In this document: positions 8,349 to 17,874 of the stretch, in pieces
How the letters are laid out: each line of letters opens with the position of its first letter
How positions within the stretch are numbered: the first letter of the stretch is position 1
Source of the DNA: Pirellulaceae bacterium
GTDB taxonomy: Bacteria > Planctomycetota > Planctomycetia > Pirellulales > Pirellulaceae
Direction of reading: 5' to 3'
DNA length: 64,000 nucleotides
Assembly: GCA_029243025.1 (NCBI GenBank)
Contig: JAQWSU010000055.1
Span: 124,001-188,000 of the forward strand
The notes under the pieces: model-generated
The model's input: only the letters and a program-made list of their open reading frames with translations
The model's database searches: none
What the model was told of the DNA's origin: nothing
Position numbers and translations under genes: made by a program

Positions 8349-10400
8349 ATGAACGCTGGTCGGGAAATCATGTCACGGGTCGCACAACGACAAGATCTTG
8401 AAAGATTTCAGCGCGAGCACTGGGTGGGCACCTTTGAGGAGTACTTGGACATTGTTCGTGCTAATCCTCAGGTGACGAGAAATGCCTATCAGCGGGTTTA
8501 CGACATGATCATGTCGTATGGTGCTGAGGAATACGAAGTCTGTCGGCAGCATCGACATCATTATCGATTTTTTGATGATCCGGATGACGGTGGCCGAGAT
8601 GCGATCTTTGGCTTGGACCGGATTCTGCAGGAGTTGGTTTTTGCTTTGAAGAGTGCTGCACACGGTTATGGAATCGAAAAACGTGTGTTGTTGCTTCACG
8701 GACCTGTTGGTAGCAGCAAAAGCACGATTGCCCGATTGTTGAAAAAAGGGATTGAGCGATACAGCACGACGGATCAGGGAGCTCTCTACACGCTCGGTTG
8801 GATTGATTCGGAGGGGGATGATCCGAACTCGGTCCAGTGGTGCCCCATGCATGAAGAGCCGTTGCATTTGGTACCCGCCAAGGATCGAAGCCAGATCCTG
8901 TCCTATCTCAACGCGGATGCGAACGGCGATTTTCAAGTCTCCATCACGGGCGACTTGTGTCCTTATTGCCGCTTTATGTACGCAAATCGTTTGCAGAAAT
9001 ACAACGGTGATTGGACGCGAGTTGCCAAAGATGTCCGCTTACGCCGATTGATTCTGAGCGAACAAGATCGGGTCGGCATTGGGACATTTCAGCCTAAGGA
9101 CGAAAAGAATCAAGATTCGACGGAGCTGACGGGGGATATCAACTATCGCAAAATCGCCGAATACGGCAGTGATAGTGATCCGCGGGCCTTTAATTTTGAT
9201 GGCGAATTCAATATCGCGAATCGAGGCATTGTTGAGTTCATCGAAGTGCTCAAACTGGATGTGGCTTTTCTGTATGACCTGCTGGGTGCCAGTCAGGAAC
9301 ACAAGGTTAAACCTAAGAAGTTTCCGCAAACGGATATCGACGAAGTCATTCTTGGCCATACCAACGAACCGGAGTATCGTCGATTGCAAAACAATGAGTT
9401 TATGGAGGCGCTGCGCGATCGGACAGTCAAGATTGACGTTCCCTATGTGACTCGGCTGTCAGATGAAATCAAGATTTACGAGAAAGATTACAACAGTGAA
9501 AAAGTCTTGGGGAAACACATTGCGCCGCACACCATTGAAATGGCCGCCATGTGGGCAGTACTCACTCGCTTAGAAGAGCCAAAGAACGCGAGTTTGACAA
9601 TCTTGCAGAAAATGAAACTGTACAACGGCAAGTCTCTGCCAGGATTTACGGAAGAAAACATCAACGAGCTTCGGGAGGAGTCGGTCAATGAAGGCATGAT
9701 TGGAATCTCGCCTCGCTATGTGCAAGACAAGATTTCGAACGCCCTTGTGGCCTATCCCGAAGCTCGCTCGGTCAACCCCTTTATGGTGCTCAATGAATTG
9801 GAGTCGGGGCTCAAGCACCATTCGTTGCTCACCAGCGATGAACTGCGGCAACGATATCGCGATCTTTTGAGCGTTGTCAAAGAGGAGTATGAAAATATCG
9901 TGAAAAACGAAGTGCAACGCGCAATTGCTGCGGACGAAGATGCTTTGAAACGACTCTGTGGAAATTATATCGACAACGTGAAGGCATACACGCAGCATGA
10001 GAAAGTAAAGAATAAGTTTACCGGAGCTTATGAAGAGCCCGACGAACGGCTGATGCGGTCGATTGAAGAGAAAATTGACATACCAGAAAGCCGGAAAGAT
10101 GATTTTCGCCGTGAGATTATGAATTATATCGGCGCTCTCTCAATTGATGGCAAGACCTTTGACTACAAAACGAATGAACGCCTTTGTAAGGCGTTGGAAT
10201 TGAAATTATTCGAAGATCAAAAGGACACGATCAAGCTGACGAGTCTTGTGTCGAATGTGGTGGATGCAGAGACCCAGGTGAAAATCGACGTGGTCAAAAG
10301 TCGCCTGATTCAAAATTGTGGCTATGACGAGGAAAGTGCCACAGATGTGCTGAATTACGTTGCCAGTATTTTTGCGCGAGGTGATGCAAAGGATTCGTAA
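8349..10400 (+). CDS. prkA: PrkA family serine protein kinase (YeaG-like)
   Basis: 683-residue homologue of PrkA/YeaG, an AAA-type serine protein kinase induced in stress and stationary phase. The N-terminal PrkA AAA domain contains [13 protein letters not shown] with Walker A residues at about 118-125 (Lys124, Ser125). A Cys-containing segment (CPMH followed by CPYC near residues 180-210) lies in the middle, and the C-terminal kinase-like domain fills the rest. I chose ATG 8349 because GAGGAGAG lies about 6 bases before it; the longer frame from 8289 lacks such a site. It heads an apparent operon: prkA, yeaH (101 bases later), a 70-residue gene, spoVR and a 158-residue gene. Confidence 0.95.
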   Translation: MNAGREIMSRVAQRQDLERFQREHWVGTFEEYLDIVRANPQVTRNAYQRVYDMIMSYGAEEYEVCRQHRHHYRFFDDPDDGGRDAIFGLDRILQELVFALKSAAHGYGIEKRVLLLHGPVGSSKSTIARLLKKGIERYSTTDQGALYTLGWIDSEGDDPNSVQWCPMHEEPLHLVPAKDRSQILSYLNADANGDFQVSITGDLCPYCRFMYANRLQKYNGDWTRVAKDVRLRRLILSEQDRVGIGTFQPKDEKNQDSTELTGDINYRKIAEYGSDSDPRAFNFDGEFNIANRGIVEFIEVLKLDVAFLYDLLGASQEHKVKPKKFPQTDIDEVILGHTNEPEYRRLQNNEFMEALRDRTVKIDVPYVTRLSDEIKIYEKDYNSEKVLGKHIAPHTIEMAAMWAVLTRLEEPKNASLTILQKMKLYNGKSLPGFTEENINELREESVNEGMIGISPRYVQDKISNALVAYPEARSVNPFMVLNELESGLKHHSLLTSDELRQRYRDLLSVVKEEYENIVKNEVQRAIAADEDALKRLCGNYIDNVKAYTQHEKVKNKFTGAYEEPDERLMRSIEEKIDIPESRKDDFRREIMNYIGALSIDGKTFDYKTNERLCKALELKLFEDQKDTIKLTSLVSNVVDAETQVKIDVVKSRLIQNCGYDEESATDVLNYVASIFARGDAKDS

Positions 10401-10501
10401 ATTGGTCAGTCCAGTGTCGCTCGGCTTGTCGCCGTCCGACGCTCAAATCAATTTGGATCGACAGTGTGACCCGACATGATAAAGTCGGACGGGAGTCATG
10501 C

Positions 10502-11608
10502 ATGGCTACGAAGATCGAACGCGACGTCACTCGATTTCGTCATATTGTGAACGGAAGAATCCGTGAAAACATGCGCAAGTATGTGACGCACGGAGAAATG
10601 ATCGGTCGCAAGGGGCGGGACGTTGTTAGTATCCCTGTTCCTCAACTCGACGTGCCTCGTTTCCGATATGGAAAAAATAAGTCCGGCGGAGTCGGTCAGG
10701 GGGACGGAGAAGCCGGACAACCTGTAGCTCGAGGAGATGACGAGGGGGGGGTCGGAGAAGCTGGTAGTGATCCGGGAGCCCATGTTCTTGAAGTGGATGT
10801 GACGCTGGAAGAACTCGCCGATATCCTCGGTGATGAATTGCAATTGCCACGGATTGAGCCCAAAGGCAACGCGAGTATCTCGGAGCAGAGGGCACGTTAC
10901 GATAGCATTCGACGAACCGGTCCTGCCTCGCTTAGGCATTTTAAAAGAACTTACGTTCAGGCCTTACGCCGACAGATTTCCACGGGCGTTTACAATTATC
11001 AAAAGCCTCGCATTGTTCCCGTTCGCGAGGATATGCGATATCGCTCTTGGACGAATATACCTGAACCTCAGGCCAGCGCCGTGATTCTCTACATGATGGA
11101 TGTTTCGGGATCGATGACGGATGACCAAAAGGAGATTGTGCGAACGGAAGCCTTTTGGATCGATGCCTGGTTGCGCCGACAATACCAGGGGATTGATCGT
11201 CGTTACATTATTCACGATGCCGCGGCCAAAGAAGTTGACGAAGAGACCTTCTATCACACACGCGAAAGCGGCGGTACGCGAATCAGTTCCGCCTATCGAG
11301 TGGCGATGGATGTGATCGAAAAGAACTATCCGGTGACCGACTGGAATATCTACTGTTTCCAGTTTTCAGATGGAGACAACTGGGGAGAAGACAATAAAGA
11401 GAGTTTGCGGTTGATGGAAGAATCGTTACTGCCGGTCTGTAACTTGTTTTGTTACGGTCAAGTCGAAAGTCCTTATGGAAGTGGTGACTATATTCATTCC
11501 CTGGAATCTCGGTTTGGGAGCGAATGCGAATCATTGATTCTGTCGGAAATTCAAAATAAGGATGGGATTTACGAATCGATCCGAGCCTTCCTGGGGACCG
11601 GGAAATAA
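10502..11608 (+). CDS. yeaH: YeaH/DUF444 family protein
   Basis: 368 residues. DUF444 proteins accompany PrkA/YeaG and carry a von Willebrand A-like fold; the MIDAS-type motif is visible as MMDVSGSMTDDQ near the middle. The N-terminal ~55 residues are basic (VTRFRHIVNGRIRENMRKY), followed by a Gly/Asp/Glu-rich linker at about residues 60-100. ATG 10502 has GGGAG just upstream; the longer frame from 10466 would start inside the ribosome-binding region. In E. coli YeaH works with YeaG in stress adaptation; the molecular role is not settled. The order prkA-yeaH-spoVR is conserved in many bacteria. Confidence 0.93.
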   Translation: MATKIERDVTRFRHIVNGRIRENMRKYVTHGEMIGRKGRDVVSIPVPQLDVPRFRYGKNKSGGVGQGDGEAGQPVARGDDEGGVGEAGSDPGAHVLEVDVTLEELADILGDELQLPRIEPKGNASISEQRARYDSIRRTGPASLRHFKRTYVQALRRQISTGVYNYQKPRIVPVREDMRYRSWTNIPEPQASAVILYMMDVSGSMTDDQKEIVRTEAFWIDAWLRRQYQGIDRRYIIHDAAAKEVDEETFYHTRESGGTRISSAYRVAMDVIEKNYPVTDWNIYCFQFSDGDNWGEDNKESLRLMEESLLPVCNLFCYGQVESPYGSGDYIHSLESRFGSECESLILSEIQNKDGIYESIRAFLGTGK

Positions 11609-11679
11609 GGTTGGGGGCAGCCTGCCTGAGGGTTGTCTGGTCATGGTAATTACTGGGTTCTTGCACGAGGAACGACAAA

Positions 11680-11892
11680 ATGATCGACATGAATCGGTCC
11701 AAGTTTCCGACTCGTTATCGCGTTTCCGTCGGACATGCGAGTGTTACGGTCGACGGTTGTTCGCCTGCCGAGGCCATTCGCGTGGCGCGCATTCGACTGA
11801 GCCTCGATCTGCCGAGGCTTTACGACGTCATTCACTCGTTGGAAGACGATCGATTTGAAGTCACCAAGCTGATTTCGAAGAACACGAGATAA
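11680..11892 (+). CDS. Small conserved-looking protein inserted between yeaH and spoVR
   Basis: 70 residues with a good ribosome binding site (GAGGAA, about 8 bases before ATG) and only 19 bases before spoVR. The sequence alternates strands and a helix: YRVSVGHASVTVDG, then SPAEAIRVARIRL, then the C-terminal RFEVTKLI. It reads like a compact beta-alpha-beta domain and is not a random frame. It has no cysteine-rich, DNA-binding or membrane feature. I do not know a named family. Its place inside the prkA-yeaH-spoVR operon suggests a partner or adaptor role for one of these proteins, which is inference. Confidence 0.75.
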   Translation: MIDMNRSKFPTRYRVSVGHASVTVDGCSPAEAIRVARIRLSLDLPRLYDVIHSLEDDRFEVTKLISKNTR

Positions 11893-11911
11893 TTTAAGTC
11901 AGGATTCATTT

Positions 11912-13450
11912 ATGGCCATCGCCGACCTGCGACCGCTACCTCAAGAATTGGTTGACGTCCAAGTTGAAATGGAATCACGGGCTGCTGACTATGGCCTGGA
12001 TTTCTTTCCGACCATCTTTGAGGTGGTTGATGTTGACCGACTCAATGCGGTCGCCGCCTACGGCGGCTTTCCAACCCGATATCCCCACTGGCGATTTGGG
12101 ATGGAGTACGATCGTTTGCGCAAAGGTTACGCGTACGGATTGCAGAAAATTTATGAGTTAGTGATCAATAATGACCCCTGCTATGCCTATCTTCTAAGTA
12201 GCAATTCGATGACCGATCACATGATGGTGATCGCTCACGTGTACGGGCATTGTGACTTTTTTAAGATGAACTACTGGTTTGGCCAAACAAATCGAAAGAT
12301 GGTCGACGAGATGGCGAATCATGGAAATCGTATTCGTCGTTATATGGATCGATTTGGCGTAGATGTGGTTGAGTCGTTTGTTGATGTGTGTTTGAGTATT
12401 GAGGATCTGATTGATATTCATTCGCCCTTTATCAAGCGATCGAGTCGAGATGCTCGCGGTGGTTTTCATGATCCAACCGATGAGCCGGGGCAATCGAGTG
12501 AACCGGCACGCTTTCGTGCAAAAGGTTATATGGATCGGTTTATTAATCCTCGGGAAACGATCGAAGAGCAATCGCAGGGCGAAGTGGCAAGTTTGTCGGA
12601 ACAATCCGCCGTTGAACCCGAACGGGATGTCATGTTGTTCTTGCTTGAGCACGCTCCGCTCAAACCCTGGCAGCTTGATGTACTGTCCATTATTCGCGAT
12701 GAGTCCTACTACTTCGCTCCGCAAGGCCAAACCAAAATTATGAATGAAGGTTGGGCCACCTACTGGCACACCACCATTATGACTCGACATGGTTTGGCCG
12801 CCTCGGGTGACGTGATCGCTTATGCGGATCATACGTCTGGAACTCTGGCAAGTTCACCAACTCGACTTAACCCCTACAAGTTGGGAGTGGAATTGCTGCG
12901 TGATATTGAGGATCGCTGGAATCGTGGTTGCTTCGGTCGCGATTACAATGATTGCGATGACCTGGAAGAAAAACGACGCTGGAATACGAACGCTGGGCTG
13001 GGTCGCGAAAAAATCTTTGAAGTTCGACGTATCCACAATGACTTGACATTCATCGACGAGTTTCTGACGCTCGATTTTTGTAAACGCCATAACATGTTTT
13101 CCTTTAGCTACAACGAGGGGTCAGGCTATTACGAAATTGAAAGTCGGGAGTTTGAGAAAATCAAACAACAGCTCCTCTTTAGTTTGACAAATCTCGGTCG
13201 ACCCACGATTCATGTCCAGGATGCAAATCACAAAAATCGTGGCGAACTATTGCTCAAGCATCAATATTGTGGTCCGGAATTGAAAGCCGATTATGCTGCG
13301 GCGACCCTGGAAAATGTATATCGAATCTGGAAACGGCCCGTGCACATTGAAACGGTGATGGACGGGCACTTTACTTTGCTCAGTTTCGACGGATCAGATC
13401 ATTCGGCGAGTCAATCAAAAGAACCTTATGAGTCCGAAGAACAGGCTTGA
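11912..13450 (+). CDS. spoVR: SpoVR family protein (YcgB-like)
   Basis: 512-residue SpoVR homologue. Typical family segments are visible: LRKGYAYGLQKIYELVINNDPCYAYLL cut into its parts (GYAYGLQKIYE, NDPCYAYLL), HVYGHCDFFKMNYWF, PWQLDVLSIIRDESYYF, and MNEGWATYWHT with conserved His residues. SpoVR was first linked to the Bacillus spore cortex, but in non-sporulating bacteria it travels with prkA and yeaH. It follows the 70-residue gene by 19 bases and precedes the 158-residue gene by 18. Biochemical function is unknown; the conserved HxxGHxDF-like and EGWA-HxT motifs suggest a metal site, which is inference. Confidence 0.95.
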   Translation: MAIADLRPLPQELVDVQVEMESRAADYGLDFFPTIFEVVDVDRLNAVAAYGGFPTRYPHWRFGMEYDRLRKGYAYGLQKIYELVINNDPCYAYLLSSNSMTDHMMVIAHVYGHCDFFKMNYWFGQTNRKMVDEMANHGNRIRRYMDRFGVDVVESFVDVCLSIEDLIDIHSPFIKRSSRDARGGFHDPTDEPGQSSEPARFRAKGYMDRFINPRETIEEQSQGEVASLSEQSAVEPERDVMLFLLEHAPLKPWQLDVLSIIRDESYYFAPQGQTKIMNEGWATYWHTTIMTRHGLAASGDVIAYADHTSGTLASSPTRLNPYKLGVELLRDIEDRWNRGCFGRDYNDCDDLEEKRRWNTNAGLGREKIFEVRRIHNDLTFIDEFLTLDFCKRHNMFSFSYNEGSGYYEIESREFEKIKQQLLFSLTNLGRPTIHVQDANHKNRGELLLKHQYCGPELKADYAAATLENVYRIWKRPVHIETVMDGHFTLLSFDGSDHSASQSKEPYESEEQA

Positions 13451-13468
13451 TCGCCTAGGGGGTGTGGG

Positions 13469-13945
13469 GTGTCAATGCAAATCGTATTGCAGCGAAGCTT
13501 GGACGATGCGGCTCAACAGGGCAGAGCTGCGACTCTGGTCGCCGATGGCGACCAAGAACGCGTTGAAATTAGCTTGGTCGAAATTGATTCGATTGGTTGT
13601 GCTTTTGATCGCTTGATCTATCGGGCTGCGCGACTTAATCAGCTCGATGCCAAGCAATTACGCGCCATTGGTGCCCAGTTAGCGCAACGCGTGAACTATC
13701 TTCTGGAGCCGTTGCGAACAATTGAAATGGATGGCTCTGCCTCCACGCTGCAACTACGTTCCGAGCAGCCTCAAAAATGTGAGAACGGAAAACGATACTA
13801 TGAAGTGTTCGCTCAGACGGGGCTGATTCGGCTGTGTCGGTATGAAAAAATAGCCGGACAAGCGAGAGCTTGTGTGCCAGCCAACGTGACTCGTGAGGTT
13901 CTCATGCAGCTCGTCTGCGACCTTTCGGCTCTGAACCGTGGCTAA
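13469..13945 (+). CDS. Uncharacterised protein at the end of the prkA-yeaH-spoVR operon
   Basis: About 158 residues, starting at GTG 13469 or ATG 13475; AGGGGG lies 6 bases before the GTG, so the GTG start is plausible. The N-terminal half has strand-like segments (ATLVADGDQERVEISLVEID) and a helix around LDAKQLRAIGAQLAQRV. The C-terminal half contains YYEVFAQTGLIRLCRYEK and ends in a helix. There is no membrane helix and no motif I recognise. The 18-base spacing after spoVR argues for co-transcription. Function unknown; it may be a lineage-specific member of the stress module. Confidence 0.7.
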   Translation: MSMQIVLQRSLDDAAQQGRAATLVADGDQERVEISLVEIDSIGCAFDRLIYRAARLNQLDAKQLRAIGAQLAQRVNYLLEPLRTIEMDGSASTLQLRSEQPQKCENGKRYYEVFAQTGLIRLCRYEKIAGQARACVPANVTREVLMQLVCDLSALNRG

Positions 13946-14041
13946 CTCTGCGGTTGGAGTCCTTTCTGCGGTCAGCCGTCTTTGTTATCATTCTCTGCTA
14001 ATCTTGATGGAAACCAACCGGATCGATTGTGTAGGGAAATC

Positions 14042-14881
14042 ATGAGTGACCGACGACCTGCGGCGAAGCCCGTAGAACCCTCTTTAACGCCCGGTGACGG
14101 CTGGCATTGCAGCCACCTTTATTACCGGTTTAACCGTGGTGTATTAGCCAGTATGTCTGCCGAGCAACGCGACAAGGCACGTACTGACTTAATTGCATGC
14201 CTCGATCCACTAGCGGGAATGGCGCCTGAACGATTGCAGACTTCAATTGTGAGTGGTCACAAAGCCGACTTTGGCCTGATGCTGATGGACCCAGATCCAT
14301 TACGCGTGGATTCCGTCAACCAACGCATGATGCAGTCGGCAATGGGGCCGGCGTTGGAGTCGACTTATTCTTTCGTCTCGTTGACCGAGATTTCGGAGTA
14401 TGTGCCAACCGTCGAACAATACTCACAGCGAATTGTTGCCGAAGGAGAAGTTGAGGGTAGCGAGTCCTACCAAGCAAAAGTGAGTGCCTATGAACGACGG
14501 GAACCAATGATGCGGCGCCAACGTTTGACGCCCGAATTTCCTGAGTGGCCCGCTACTTGCTTTTATCCGATGAACAAGAAACGAAAAGTCGGTGAAAACT
14601 GGTTCACCCTTCCGTTTGAAGATCGTAGTCGGATGATGAGCGAACATGCCAAAAGCGGCATGGCGTACGGCGGGCGAGTTTCGCAGCTGATCTCCGTCGG
14701 AGTTGGCTTGGACGATTGGGAATGGGGGGTGACGCTTTGGGCTGCTAATCCGCAGTTTCTAACCCATATCGTTTACGAAATGCGTTTTGATGAAGCGAGT
14801 GCCCGTTACGCCGAATTCGGACCCTTTTATACCAGCTACTTGGCCAAACCTGCGGAAATGCTGCAGCACTGTCTTGGCTAG
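14042..14881 (+). CDS. hemQ: Coproheme decarboxylase HemQ/ChdC (chlorite dismutase-like)
   Basis: 279 residues. Last enzyme of the coproporphyrin-dependent heme pathway: oxidative decarboxylation of coproheme to heme b. The signature YPMNKKR places the catalytic Tyr at 175, with Met177 and Lys179 at the spacing known for Listeria ChdC (Tyr147/Met149/Lys151). GENWFTLPFEDRSRMM, the proximal His202 in SEHAKSG, and GLDDWEWGVTLWA with YEMRFDEASARYAEFG complete the family pattern. ATG 14042 has AGGG 5 bases upstream. The gene follows the prkA operon by 96 bases on the same strand. A ferrochelatase of the matching type is at 32816, so both terminal steps of this pathway are in the window. Confidence 0.95.
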   Translation: MSDRRPAAKPVEPSLTPGDGWHCSHLYYRFNRGVLASMSAEQRDKARTDLIACLDPLAGMAPERLQTSIVSGHKADFGLMLMDPDPLRVDSVNQRMMQSAMGPALESTYSFVSLTEISEYVPTVEQYSQRIVAEGEVEGSESYQAKVSAYERREPMMRRQRLTPEFPEWPATCFYPMNKKRKVGENWFTLPFEDRSRMMSEHAKSGMAYGGRVSQLISVGVGLDDWEWGVTLWAANPQFLTHIVYEMRFDEASARYAEFGPFYTSYLAKPAEMLQHCLG

Positions 14882-14898
14882 GCGATTGCTGCGGATTG

Positions 14899-14917
14899 TG
14901 AGTTGTGCCTCAACTCA
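14899..14917. terminator. 7-bp stem-loop between convergent hemQ and the YdjY gene
   Basis: TGAGTTG at 14899-14905, a 5-base loop, and CAACTCA at 14911-14917. It lies in the 41-base gap between convergent stop codons, a position fitting a bidirectional terminator. No T run follows. Confidence 0.5.
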
Positions 14918-14922
14918 AGAGA

Positions 14923-15660
14923 CTACTCGGTGCGCGGCGTGAGAATCATTCGCACGTCCGTTCCAAGTGAAGGAATCTTTTCGGTCAATGCTTCAAAAAC
15001 CAGATTGGCGTTCGCTTGCGGGCTCTCGACATTCAAATCCATCATGGCTGTTGAAAAATTCGAGAGGCAAATCATTTCGCCACCCTCTGCTTGATAGTAT
15101 TGCTTTCCGGAGTTTTCGTCCTTCCAAAATCCACTGCCAGCGAAGACCCAATCGTCTGACATCGGTTTGCGGGTTCGCACATGCCGAATCATCTCCTGAG
15201 CTTTCCGCTTGATCGTCCTGCCGTTCTTATCGCGCCAAGCTATTTCGACGTCAATAATTGGCCCGGTCGCAGCTCGATACTCCGGGTCGTATCGCACGGG
15301 TGACCCCGGTTTGGCTCCAATCGCAAGCAAGCCGGCGTGAACCAAAGATGATTTTCCATTGACCGCGACAATCGATTCGTGCTCTTTCGTGCCACGCGGG
15401 CAGGCGAACATTTCCAACAAGCCTTTACGAAGGCAGATTTTTCCACCGGCGATCACACGTTTATTGCGTTTGTCTACCCAAACCTGTTCGGTGGGAGAAA
15501 GTTGGACCCAGCCTGCGGGAACGGTCGGTGGGGATGGCTTTGTTGGGCTCGCTGAGGAGCTCGAAGTTGTTTGAGCCGTCTCCTCATCCGTTTTGTTCGC
15601 GTGGACAAGCGACGCGCTGACAAAGAAGCAGAGCAGCATCGCTAACATCGGTCGCATCAT
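14923..15660 (-). CDS. Secreted YdjY-domain protein
   Basis: 245 residues from ATG 15660; an upstream TTG at 15675 would add five residues. A signal peptide (MRPMLAMLLCFFVSASLVHA) is followed by a Ser/Thr/Pro-rich linker to about residue 50 and then one compact domain. Features include GGKICLRKGLLEMFACPRGTK cut into its parts (GGKICLRKG, LEMFACPRGTKEHES), VHAGLLAIGAKPGSPV and a C-terminal FSTAMMDLNVESP. This pattern matches YdjY-domain proteins common in planctomycetes, whose function is unknown. The two conserved-position Cys residues could form a disulfide or bind metal after export. It converges on hemQ. Confidence 0.8.
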   Translation of the reverse strand: MMRPMLAMLLCFFVSASLVHANKTDEETAQTTSSSSASPTKPSPPTVPAGWVQLSPTEQVWVDKRNKRVIAGGKICLRKGLLEMFACPRGTKEHESIVAVNGKSSLVHAGLLAIGAKPGSPVRYDPEYRAATGPIIDVEIAWRDKNGRTIKRKAQEMIRHVRTRKPMSDDWVFAGSGFWKDENSGKQYYQAEGGEMICLSNFSTAMMDLNVESPQANANLVFEALTEKIPSLGTDVRMILTPRTE

Positions 15661-16056
15661 TATCAAGGTTCCCAACTGGTTCCAGGCTCAAGATTCTAGT
15701 CGCTACTCTAAGTTTAGTCCCTCTTGAGAGATGGGTGAATCGGAATCCTGCCCAAGCCTTGCCCCAGGGAGCCGAAGTAAGTTGTTTTGTGAGCAAGTCA
15801 TGGTGGCGACAACAGGCTGAATAGGTTCGGTTTGAGCCGATTTTCACGTTGCTTGGGCTATCGACCGAGCCTCCATTCTTTTGTAACCTAATTGTCCTAA
15901 CTCCTCTTGGGGTGGCAGGTTCCCGTGATTGCCTAGCCTCGTCAGCGGTCGTCCGATCGACACTGACGCCAGGCTGAACGGCCCGGTGTCGCTTTCAAAG
16001 GGGCAGGTCGGTTGGATGAATAGGCCAGTTTTTCTTCGACAGGATGTACATCGATC
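15661..16056. other. 396-base divergent intergenic region
   Basis: Lies between the YdjY gene (minus) and the 601-residue gene (plus), so it should contain both promoters. I see no reliable frame, RNA gene or strong hairpin. The stretch around 15870-15915 is pyrimidine-rich. Confidence 0.4.
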
Positions 16057-17862
16057 ATGACTTCGACCGCCCGTGCCCGCTCACGCAGCAAAAGTGAGAA
16101 AAAACAAAAAAAGGCAACCGTCGCTCCGGTGACGATCGATTGGGAACAGGGGCAGCAGTTTATTGCTGACCTGGAGCAGCATGCACCGTGGCAGACCTGG
16201 GCTGAAAAGCTGGCGTCGAGAAAACGCCCGACGACGCTACGTAAACTGATGCGGCAAGACCGCAATCCGCTTGAATGGTCGCTGGATGCCGAGTGCGAAA
16301 CGCCCACGAGGGAGCTGTTGAAACGGTTGGATTCCGTCAAGCGACAGTGGCATGATGGCGAGCCAGCAGATTGGTCGGCTGTGGTAGACGATTGGTTGTC
16401 TGCTGCGGCGACTCGCAAGGCTTCGGTTCCCTTTGCTCTTGAATGTCTCGCTTGGGCCAACACGTTGGCGAGGCTTGCAACCCGACTTCCTGCCAAAAAT
16501 TGGTGGGATTTGTTCGCGTTCTTGTTGAACACCGCTTTGGAAGCCCAGGTGGCACGCGAGCGACAAGTCAATCATGCGCTCGTCTCTCAATTATTCTCAG
16601 CTGAATTGCCACTCACTTTGGCCTATTGGTTTCCCCCCGTCGAACTTTGTTCCGCCTTAGCAACTCCCGCACGTAAGGCGATTTCGGAGGCGATGGTCGA
16701 ACTTTTGGACGGGGAGGGTATGCCCCAGGCTCGTTACGTGCGTCAGTGGCGAGGTTTGTTAGCAAGTTGGACTCGTTGCGTGCAGATGGATGGCGAGGTT
16801 GACGGAGGTCGAATCGACAAGCAGGCAAAGATGCATTACGAGTGGCTTGTCCGCCAGACAATCCGCTGGCGACGTTCCAATGGCAGCTTTGTGTTCGAAG
16901 AAAACTCCAAACCCCGTTGTGGAGATGAACTGTTAAAAGCTGCAATTCGCTGCGGCGGTGATCAACTTGACCAAGATTGTTTTCAGTGTGCGATTGGCAA
17001 GTTGGAACCTCGACAAAGTTCGTTTGATTTGCCGAGTCCGGGGGAACACTCGGAGTGGGCTGAGTCGGCCATTCTCAGAAGCCAATGGGGACCCAAGTCG
17101 ATTTATCTTGCGATGACCTTCGACTCGTCTCGTCTCATCACCGAGTTGGGCGATCGGGGGGAGGTGATTTGGTCGGGAGATGATGTGCCTGAGATCCGTA
17201 TTGAGAATGAACCGCTGCAGATTACGTCGGATTGGGAGGAGTTGTGTTGGTCCTCGGATGACGATATGGACTACATCGAGTTGGAGGTGCGGCTCAACGA
17301 TTCTTGGCGTCTACAGCGGCAAATTTTGCTCGCCCGCCGAGACCGTTTTCTGTTTTCCGCCGATGTGCTCATCGGTGGTACGGAGCCGAGTAAAATTCAC
17401 TACTCCCGACCGATTCCACTCAACGACCAAGTCGAACTGGTGCATGACGACCAGGCTTGTGAAATCGGGATTAAATCGAAAAAGAACCTTGGCTGCATGA
17501 TGCCACTGGCGTTAAACGAATGGAAAGCCGGTTGTCATCTTGGCCAATTTGACGGTCAATCCTTGCAGAGAAGCGCTGTGGGGGTTGGACTTTACGTGCC
17601 CCTTTTTGTGGATCTGGATCCGAAACGCCAACGGAAGTCCCGAACCTGGCGTCAATTGACGGTCGCCGAGCAATTGCGACTCGTCAATCATGATGAGGCG
17701 GTTGCCTTTCGGGTCCAGATTGGACAACAGAATTGGGCCTTTTATCGATCCTTATCGGGATCGATTAATCGTACGTTCTTGGGTCAAAATGTGATCAACG
17801 AATTCTTGGTGGCTCGATTTCTCCGAGATGGTGAGATCGAGACATTGATTGAAATTGAATAG
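16057..17862 (+). CDS. Large uncharacterised protein, possible heparinase II/III-like C-terminal part
   Basis: 601 residues, no signal peptide or membrane helix, with a very basic N-terminus (RARSRSKSEKKQKK). Residues ~30-250 are helical with many Trp residues. The C-terminal ~300 residues are beta-rich: DYIELEVRLNDSWRLQRQ followed by LLARRDRFLFSADVL recalls the beta-sandwich C-terminal domain of heparinase II/III-like proteins, but this is weak. The end, NVINEFLVARFLRDGEIETL, looks conserved. The yggS gene follows after 12 bases, so they are probably co-transcribed. Start ATG 16057 has AGGA about 11 bases upstream. I do not assign a function. Confidence 0.8.
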   Translation: MTSTARARSRSKSEKKQKKATVAPVTIDWEQGQQFIADLEQHAPWQTWAEKLASRKRPTTLRKLMRQDRNPLEWSLDAECETPTRELLKRLDSVKRQWHDGEPADWSAVVDDWLSAAATRKASVPFALECLAWANTLARLATRLPAKNWWDLFAFLLNTALEAQVARERQVNHALVSQLFSAELPLTLAYWFPPVELCSALATPARKAISEAMVELLDGEGMPQARYVRQWRGLLASWTRCVQMDGEVDGGRIDKQAKMHYEWLVRQTIRWRRSNGSFVFEENSKPRCGDELLKAAIRCGGDQLDQDCFQCAIGKLEPRQSSFDLPSPGEHSEWAESAILRSQWGPKSIYLAMTFDSSRLITELGDRGEVIWSGDDVPEIRIENEPLQITSDWEELCWSSDDDMDYIELEVRLNDSWRLQRQILLARRDRFLFSADVLIGGTEPSKIHYSRPIPLNDQVELVHDDQACEIGIKSKKNLGCMMPLALNEWKAGCHLGQFDGQSLQRSAVGVGLYVPLFVDLDPKRQRKSRTWRQLTVAEQLRLVNHDEAVAFRVQIGQQNWAFYRSLSGSINRTFLGQNVINEFLVARFLRDGEIETLIEIE

Positions 17863-17874
17863 GTTTCCGGCAAG

